This document shows, piece by piece, positions 61,251 through 64,000 of a stretch of DNA of 64,000 bases. A program made the position numbers and the translations under genes. How positions within the stretch are numbered: the first letter of the stretch is position 1; each line of letters opens with the position of its first letter. The notes beneath the pieces were generated by a model. It saw only the letters and a program-made list of their open reading frames with translations. It was not told the origin of the DNA and did no database searches. Source of the DNA: Todiramphus chloris collaris. Taxonomy: Eukaryota; Chordata; Aves; Coraciiformes; Alcedinidae. The stretch covers positions 2,144,221 to 2,208,220 of the forward strand of contig JANVCC010000120.1 in assembly GCA_025345505.1 (NCBI GenBank). Direction: 5' to 3'.

Positions 61251-62525
61251 ACTATGGGGACTCACACAGGTGGTGGCAAGGCTGAGGTTCACCAGACACT
61301 GTTGAGTGCATGGAACTCCTCTGTAACCTGTTCTTTCCTCCTTCTGGCCTCCTTCTCTCCCTTGTTTGTATTGGTTATGAAAATGTTTTATCTTTCTCAT
61401 TACAAAAGAAGAAAAGGAAAAAAAAAAGAGAAAGGTACTTCAACCTCCTCTCTCTCCTTCTTAACAATAAACCTTGGTTTTCATCTGTCTTCTCATCCTT
61501 CGAAAAAGAGCTGAACTTCAGCCATGATTTAACCTTTACTCATTGCTTATAAGTTAAAAGAAAAACAAAACAAAGGCCACTCTTATATTGAAGGATTTGT
61601 CTGGTAGGTGGAGATCCCTGTTGGTCGTGTGGCAAGAGGGACAGCAGCAGTACAACGTTAAGGATTTGCTCCAGCAGGTTCCTCCACGTCCTCCTTTTCA
61701 GCAGCAACAATCATGATGTTATTCTGTCCCTTAAGAGCTTATCTTCTGGGAAGGTTTGGGGGATTTCAGGTCCTGTATCACCAGTGCATCTCTCAGGATT
61801 TCAATTGCAGCTCGAACTGGCAGCTGCACAACGAATGCCAGGGCACATTTACCTCTCTTCGGTGGAGAGAGATGTGCAAAGCCCCAGCTAGCCCAGTGTG
61901 ATGCACTCGTGGGCACAGCATAGCCCTGGGCCAGTTTGACAGCAGCACCCATGCTCCTTGCAGTGCTGGGCTCAGGCTGACACACAACCCCTCCGAGGGG
62001 TTAATGAGCTCAAAATCTGCACCATGCTGGGGCAAACAACCCAGCACAGATGAGAGCAATAGTGGGAACACCCACCCTGAGCAGACCATGCGGGTGTTGC
62101 AAGGGCAAAGCTGAACTGGGCACTGTCTGTTACTGGTCCTTAACGTGGCCAAGCCCTCACACACTGTCTCTGTACCAGAAAGAAAATAATTGAATACATT
62201 TCATACAAACAAAAAATGAAAATCTCCTAGGAGAGCTCAGCCCACCCTGATCTCCTGCAGCCTCATCCCAGGTGCCCATGGTTTTCCTGGTGTGGGGAGG
62301 GGTGATGTATCCTGTTTGCTGTTCCTGATAGACCCCAGGGATGCAGCACTTGCTGACTCCTATAGCTGGGTGGTGATGGAGCTGGGATTCTTACCTGCAA
62401 GTGTTGAGGCGTGACAGTTTGGTCTTTGGGGTGGAAGGATGCAAACCCGGGAGATGGAGATTAGTTCACAGCTCAATCGGTCACATCCTTGGCTCTGAGC
62501 AAGTCTGTCCTGTCCCTTGGTTTCT
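61251..62525. other. Gene-free stretch, nothing recognised
   Basis: An A-rich run lies near 61409-61433; otherwise unique sequence without a gene or repeat that I recognise. Confidence 0.5.
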
Positions 62526-62575
62526 CCAGATGAGATATCTAGTTATGTAACCAGATGAGATATCTAGTTATGTAA
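62526..62575 (+). repeat. Perfect 25-bp tandem duplication
   Basis: The 25-bp unit beginning ccagatgagatatctag occupies 62526-62550 and is repeated exactly at 62551-62575, with a further ccag start of a third unit. Perfect identity suggests a recent event. Confidence 0.97.
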
Positions 62576-62681
62576 CCAGCTGACAAGGGTATCAGGCATG
62601 GTTCTGGTGGTGGCTTTGAGATGGTCTGATAGCCACTGCAGAGGTCCTCTCTGATCTGCACAGGAAAGCATGGTGGTTTCT

Positions 62682-62709
62682 CTACTGCAGATGTGCTACT
62701 GCAGATGTG
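62682..62709 (+). repeat. Perfect 14-bp tandem duplication
   Basis: ctactgcagatgtg occurs at 62682-62695 and again at 62696-62709 without change. Confidence 0.96.
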
Positions 62710-62843
62710 GAATGGAGAGACAGAAGATCTGGATACTCCAAATCAGTCAGGACTCTGATCTCTGTTCAGTAAATCCTCTTGTCATGCTCTGGGTGTCTGG
62801 TGCTGTTGAATTTTGCTGGATCAGTAGAAAAGGGTGCAGCACT

Positions 62844-63155
62844 TCACAGGATTAGACCCTTTGCATGCTCAGCAAAGTCATGCAGGTTGTCCATGACAAA
62901 ACAAGGGCAGGAGTCCCAGTCTGCCAAGTCCCATTTCTGCACCTCAAGATTCTCTTTGCTGCTATGTAAAGATTTCTTATAATCTGTAGCTAAGCATCTC
63001 TTTGATGACAGCATTCGATTTGCTTCTCTTTGCAACTCATCCAACAATGTAAAATGGCCTTTATCACACTTGGATATCTCTCGGTAATAAAGTGCCAGGA
63101 ATTCATTAAGCACAAGACTGAAGGGAGTCAGGATGACAAGGAGAAACTCCACCAC
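62844..63155 (-). CDS. Unrecognised open frame, possible decayed or terminal exon
   Basis: This minus-strand frame has 103 codons and ends in TGA at 62844-62846. It has no ATG start: the frame is open from an in-frame TGA at 63165-63167, and a GTG lies at 63153-63155. The translation looks more protein-like than other frames here. A hydrophobic beginning (FLLVILTPFSLVLNEFLALYY) is followed by a charged middle (LLDELQREANRML, SSKENLEVQKWDL) and a tryptophan/cysteine-rich end (WDLADWDSCPCFVMDNL). No CR1 or retroviral motif is present. A pyrimidine-rich stretch with AG just upstream would allow a splice acceptor near 63150, so it could be a last coding exon, an old gene fragment or chance. I do not recognise the family and give no function. 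Confidence 0.22.
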   Translation of the reverse strand: MVEFLLVILTPFSLVLNEFLALYYREISKCDKGHFTLLDELQREANRMLSSKRCLATDYKKSLHSSKENLEVQKWDLADWDSCPCFVMDNLHDFAEHAKGLIL

Positions 63156-63187
63156 AAGAGGAAGTCAAGAGGCTGAGCCTTGGCAGC

Positions 63188-63234
63188 TGTAGTGGGTCTG
63201 GCTGGGCTGCTTTTCCCCATCCAGCCCTCATGCT
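63188..63234 (+). mobile_element. Probable 5' LTR start of an endogenous retrovirus, cut by a gap
   Basis: tgtagtgggtctggctgggc begins with TG and resembles the U3 start of avian ERV LTRs. It continues as ttttccccatccagccctc before the ten Ns. The adjacent gag-like frame past the gap supports an LTR here. Only 47 bp are visible, so the LTR end, the primer-binding site and the leader lie in the gap or were lost. Family placement is inferred from resemblance. Confidence 0.4.
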
Positions 63235-63244
63235 NNNNNNNNNN
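63235..63244. other. Assembly gap (10 N)
   Basis: Ten Ns directly followed by ten Gs (63245-63254). The gap sits where an LTR and leader would be expected, so its nominal length of 10 is probably not the real one. Confidence 0.95.
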
Positions 63245-63270
63245 GGGGGGGGGGCTACCTTGGGGCGAAA

Positions 63271-64000
63271 ATGAATGAATCTCTACCGGAAATTGATGTA
63301 GATGATTTATTCGTGCATGCTCCCAAGGTCCTCGTCCACCCTTATGTGAGCTTTGGGATACTGCTAATCAATATCGTTGTCCTAATCCGGGTTGTGTACA
63401 GGCTGGTCCCAGCTTGGCCTGAGAGGAAACAAGTTTCAGGTGGGGTGGCACCGAAATGTGCCCTGAGACGGCCTGTCCCTGGGTGGCAAGGGGTCTGGCA
63501 GGATTTGGGCAGGTTCCTAGGACGGCTGTCACCTCCAGTAGCCTGGGACTTTACTCCTGAACAGGCAAGCAACCCTGGCAAGCTGACACAGCATCTAATA
63601 GAAGGGTGCCTTGTCTACCCCGATGAGAACCAGCAGCTCTTAGCACTGTACTGGGGCCTGGCCTGTGCCTATCGAGCCACAGTGGAGTACTCTCAGAAGA
63701 CTGTGGTTGAGGCAGGGACCCAGACTGCATCTGAAGACACCGGAGTTGAGATAGGGATGGCAACCACAACTGCCAAAGTTGCCCCAGTAGTGAAAAAGAA
63801 GCAGTGGACGAGGAGAACAACAGGCCCCTACCCTCGGTTAGTGAGGGATGTGGAAGAGAAGGAAGAACATGACCAACAAGCTGGGCCCTCAACAGGAAGA
63901 CAGGAGGAGGGGGTGACAGAATTGAAGCAAGAGGCAGAGACCACCCGGTCCCTGACATCGTCAGAACTTAGAGACCTGAGGAAAGATTACAGCCGCCAGA
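63271..64000 (+). CDS. Gag-like frame of an avian endogenous retrovirus, partial at 3' end
   Basis: An ATG at 63271 opens a frame of 243 codons without a stop, running off the right edge. It begins MNESLPEIDVDDLF rather than with a myristoylation-type MG. Residues 26-39 are hydrophobic and are followed by basic residues (R40, R44), so the N-terminus could be a membrane anchor. A second aliphatic/aromatic block (LLALYWGLACAY) covers about 123-134. A lysine/arginine patch (KKKQWTRR) spans about 175-182, and a Glu/Gln-rich linker follows to about 225. The last residues seen, SSELRDLRKDYSRQ, match the conserved region of gag polyproteins in avian ERVs, as far as I can judge. Capsid, nucleocapsid zinc knuckles and pol lie outside the window. 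The open frame and the LTR-like start upstream suggest a young insertion. Class (ERVK-like or ERVL-like) is not settled. Confidence 0.7.
   Translation, partial: MNESLPEIDVDDLFVHAPKVLVHPYVSFGILLINIVVLIRVVYRLVPAWPERKQVSGGVAPKCALRRPVPGWQGVWQDLGRFLGRLSPPVAWDFTPEQASNPGKLTQHLIEGCLVYPDENQQLLALYWGLACAYRATVEYSQKTVVEAGTQTASEDTGVEIGMATTTAKVAPVVKKKQWTRRTTGPYPRLVRDVEEKEEHDQQAGPSTGRQEEGVTELKQEAETTRSLTSSELRDLRKDYSRQ

Noticed and set aside
63342..63958. Minus-strand open frames opposite the retroviral gag-like frame
   Set aside because: Shadows of the plus-strand frame, with no independent support.
1..64000. tRNA, rRNA, CRISPR arrays, bacterial operons, origins
   Set aside because: I saw no cloverleaf with A and B boxes, no rRNA-like stretch and no regularly spaced repeats. 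The sequence is of vertebrate type.

Overview
The window looks like draft-assembly bird (avian) DNA. The main evidence is at least ten fragments of CR1 LINEs. Most of them end in the 8-bp ATTCTATG-type tail instead of poly(A), and most are truncated at the 5' end, as avian CR1s usually are. There is also one LTR of avian ERV type, and the start of an endogenous retrovirus at the right edge. I saw no L1 or Alu-like elements and nothing of bacterial or organellar character. Two 10-N assembly gaps interrupt the sequence, at 6852-6861 and 63235-63244. The species cannot be told from this sequence.

I recognise no host gene. The first 63 kb is best read as intergenic or intronic DNA, and nearly all open frames in it are short and run through CR1 or low-complexity DNA. 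The one unexplained frame with protein-like composition lies on the minus strand at 62844-63155; I do not recognise it.

Layout: 1-345 antisense CR1; 3977-5365 a long inverted repeat (217-bp arms, about 96% identical by eye) whose spacer holds an LTR; 6350-6415 a CR1 tail; 6804-7008 a gapped TTCC microsatellite; 9480-9955 sense CR1; 9956-27208 a long stretch with only simple repeats and short motif clusters; 27209-27826 antisense CR1; 32005-33829 two CR1 copies in opposite orientation forming an inverted pair; 35378-35860 antisense CR1; 36813-36859 and 37961-37980 small palindromes; 40034-40193 CR1 tail; 43902-43957 paired inverted homeodomain-like sites; 45860-46175 old CR1; 47083-47636 antisense CR1; 52315-52684 and 57886-58183 sense CR1; 60650-61250 old antisense CR1 reverse-transcriptase relic; 62526-62709 two perfect short tandem duplications; 63188 to the end an ERV with an LTR fragment, a gap and an open gag-like frame that runs off the window.

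The features do not form a pathway. The active biology visible is retrotransposition: CR1 copies of several ages and at least two subfamilies, plus an ERV whose first gene is still open over 243 codons. Non-repeat sequence with clustered TAAT, forkhead-like or octamer-like motifs may be regulatory, but only cross-species alignment could show that. I found no convincing new system. The most unusual items are the gag-like frame with a hydrophobic N-terminus and the long inverted repeat near 4-5.4 kb.
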